64,000 bases of DNA. Origin: Phoenix dactylifera. Taxonomy: Eukaryota; Streptophyta; Magnoliopsida; Arecales; Arecaceae. The stretch spans positions 17,239,646 through 17,303,645 of the forward strand of contig NC_052399.1 of NCBI RefSeq assembly GCF_009389715.1, in the 5' to 3' direction. The notes beneath the pieces were generated by a model. That model made no database searches, was not told the origin of the DNA, and was given only the letters and a program-made list of their open reading frames with translations. The stretch's first letter is position 1. Every line of letters begins with the position of its first letter. Positions 62,301 to 64,000 of the stretch are shown here, piece by piece. The position numbers were made by a program, and so were the translations under genes.

Positions 62301-64000
62301 AACATATTGGCAGCTTCCTAATGCCTATAGAATCCCAAAGTTGTCATCCACAAACATTACTTGATTAGTATGTCCAGAGAAACCATATTGAATACATATG
62401 AAATTAATCAGGTGACCACGTCGAATACAAGCTAGGCTAAGATTTTCCTTCAACCCCCTCCCCTTGCAACAACAACAACAACAAAAAAAACTTTGGCTTC
62501 TTGCTCCATTCAGCCTTCATTAGTAAATTTTCCATGTAACACTTTCCTAATTAAAACTTGGAATAACATCAGCTGTGGTCCTAAATAGGAATACTTGGAA
62601 AATGAGGATAATAAAGCCAACCCCAAAAGTTAGGACAAAGCTAGATGGTTATGATTATGGTTATCTTACCAAGAGTAGTTTGCCATAAGTATTCTCAATT
62701 GTAAACCTAGACATGCCCTATAATGGCCATGGGAGATTTCAATCTTTCTACATCAACACATTCAACAGGTAAGTGCACTTAGTCATCATTATAATAGTCA
62801 TTATTATAACAATGGCTAGAAGTTAATGTTTCACGTTACATGTACTCATCCTTCAATTAAAGAGGACAGAAGATCAGTTAAATACTTATGCACCTACTTA
62901 GATGGTGTAGCACATCCATACACTTGTAAAGTAATAAGTGTTGTAATATTGTTTTATTACTTCAACAGCTCCTGACAAATGCCAAAGTATTTTGAAATAA
63001 GATTACATGGTTTTTTATGAATATCCCCCACCAACTCCATTTTTCCTTTGTAATCTAGTTGTGATCAGTTTCTCTAGGAAGTTATTCGTGGTACAAGACC
63101 ATATTTTTACAATTACAGTTGAACATATGTCCTCCTGTTTGGCGAAGTGAAAGCTTAAGCCAGTAATCTAGCAAGGCTTCTCAAGACTCAAATAACTTCC
63201 CTGGACAACTCGAATTGTCAAAATAAGCAAAAGGCCACCAGTGTGAGCCAAAAGGCCAAAAGTGTAAGCCATAATAAGGAACCAAAAGGCTACCAGTGTA
63301 AGCCATAATATTTGTTTTTGGATTAAGTTGCAGCTATCAAATTGAGGGAATCTTCAAGAGTGAGCTACTTTTCTAGTAGACAACACCAGGGACATGTTGC
63401 ATTCATTATATCTAATTTGTCTGTACATGAACTTAACCAAGCATTGATTGAATTGAGGATGGTCAAAATCCAATTCTGAATAATAAACATTTTGGCAATA
63501 CAGTGAATGAAAGCGAGTTTTTTCCCAGCTTATACAAATAAAGTGAAACAAGTATTACTGAACTCTTATGCAGTAAGTTCACGAAATTAGACACAACATT
63601 CTTGACAACCTAGGATGAGGACCCAATTACCCAAACGCACCTCATCTCCCGAGCAGCCTCTTGCAAATGACCTTTCTTAGGCCTCCCATCCGGCCAATCA
63701 CAACATGCAATCTCACAATGAATTCCTGGAATAACAATCCAAAACCATCTCAAAAACCAACTCATTAACAAGAATGTAACCCAAGATTCAAGAACGGATG
63801 CGAAGGAAAGTAGAAATTACCTATCTTATTAACCCTGTTTCGAACCTGAGTCGCCTCCTCTGTACTCTCCGGCCGCAATCTATGGTCCACTATAATTCCC
63901 AGAAGCCCGTCTACGAAGTTCGACGTTTCATTCTTGCCCAAACGACCCTCAGATTTCCACCCAGCCGTCAAGACACACAGCGCCATGCTGTCAGGTCCGC
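47301..64000 (-). CDS. RSY3: tRNA(Ile)-lysidine synthase, TilS family (5' end outside window)
   Basis: Ten exons on the minus strand: beyond 64000-63821, 63725-63641, 60909-60834, 58871-58695, 57704-57602, 53258-53149, 51709-51620, 51455-51375, 48561-47752 and 47393-47301. Phases all close over about 600 codons. The visible start reads GPDSMALCVLTAGW, the end of the ATP-pyrophosphatase P-loop (SGGxDS). Next come IVDHRLRPESTEEA, HLQEAAREMRYQIF and LVAHHADDQAELLILRLSRNSG, then WVEDPTN with FARNRIR, all conserved TilS blocks. The long plant C-terminal part ends ...FRPRVPLGGGYSSYI. TilS converts C34 of tRNA-Ile(CAU) to lysidine so that AUA is read, an organellar job in plants; the Arabidopsis homologue is RASPBERRY3. 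Introns reach about 4 kb and the visible gene is 16.7 kb. The last exon uses the AG at 47394-47395, not the one 14 bp further on, because only the first keeps the frame. Confidence 0.92.
49268..50050. repeat. Diverged tandem repeat (~130-165 bp units) in TilS intron
   Basis: The block TTTCTTTCTAAATGCAGA...GCATCAAATAGAA...GTGCATCCACTAGTG...TATTACCAACAAGCTCAGT recurs head to tail, with the GTGCATCCAC word at 49706, 49870 and 49998. The first unit is split by an insertion of about 350 bp. It lies in the intron between the eighth and ninth visible TilS exons. Confidence 0.8.
49346..49697. mobile_element. Small insertion with AAACCGG ends inside the tandem repeat
   Basis: Comparing repeat units shows about 350 bp of extra DNA in the first one. 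The insert starts and ends near TTGCCAAACCGG / TGCCAAACCGGTTTGG and has a C/T-rich core (CTCCCTCCCTCCCT). It is non-coding. I cannot assign a family. Similar ACCGG-rich DNA occurs near 10220-10520 and 56045-56640. Confidence 0.5.
56045..56640. repeat. TACCGGTA/GGTACC-rich dispersed repeat in TilS intron
   Basis: This stretch is unusually dense in ATACC, GGTAT, ACCGGTA and GGTACC words in both orientations, unlike the surrounding intron. It looks like a decayed, partly self-complementary transposon. No terminal repeats or target-site duplication can be fixed by eye. Confidence 0.5.

Overview
The window is plant nuclear DNA. Its genes are split by many GT..AG introns, its coding islands are separated by AT-rich DNA, and several class II transposons and a plastid-derived insertion are visible. 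Protein similarity, very long introns and degenerate ACCGG/ACCGGT-rich repeats suggest a monocot, perhaps a palm. That placement is inference. There is no prokaryotic feature, CRISPR array or tRNA gene that I can support.

Layout, left to right. (1) Positions 545-2703 (+): the 3' half of a protein disulfide isomerase-like gene (PDIL1-5/1-6 type) with a CVDC active site and a C-terminal KDEL. (2) Positions 3747-8750 (-): a complete six-exon gene for plastidic type I signal peptidase (PLSP1), convergent with the first; its large intron 4 holds a LINE-like RNase H remnant. (3) Positions 10971-14492 (-): a complete 12-exon TauE/SafE-family membrane protein gene. A 0.9-kb terminal-inverted-repeat element with a C-rich core and a palindrome array lies just upstream. 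(4) Positions 17830-19010: GC-rich, LTR-like repeat DNA with a 246-bp tandem repeat. (5) Positions 19410-22345 (-): a complete three-exon P-class PPR protein gene (At5g21222/At5g25630 type). (6) Positions 27978-34119 (+): a complete three-exon Mpv17/PMP22-family gene; its second intron carries a decayed plastid 23S rRNA fragment. (7) Positions 35541-45668 (+): a TRAPP subunit BET5/TRAPPC1 locus with recognisable exon structure but disabling lesions. Its 6.5-kb intron 2 holds a PIF/Harbinger-like MITE, a near-complete hAT transposon with 8-bp target-site duplications, and a second MITE candidate. (8) Positions 47301 to beyond 64000 (-): ten exons of a tRNA(Ile)-lysidine synthase (TilS/RSY3) gene, with the 5' end outside the window.

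The genes do not form a pathway. Several encode housekeeping functions of organelles or the secretory system: PLSP1 (thylakoid and envelope protein maturation), TilS (AUA decoding in organelles), the PPR protein (RNA binding, probably organellar), Mpv17 family (organelle membrane), PDI and TRAPP (ER and Golgi). I see no novel multi-gene system. The points most worth a second look are the broken BET5 locus, the hAT element with its duplicated left end, the plastid rRNA insertion, and the palindrome-bearing TIR element upstream of the TauE gene.

Exon boundaries were worked out by hand from reading frame, phase and GT..AG consensus, and they close in phase for all complete genes. No database search was run, so family assignments rest on recognised motifs.
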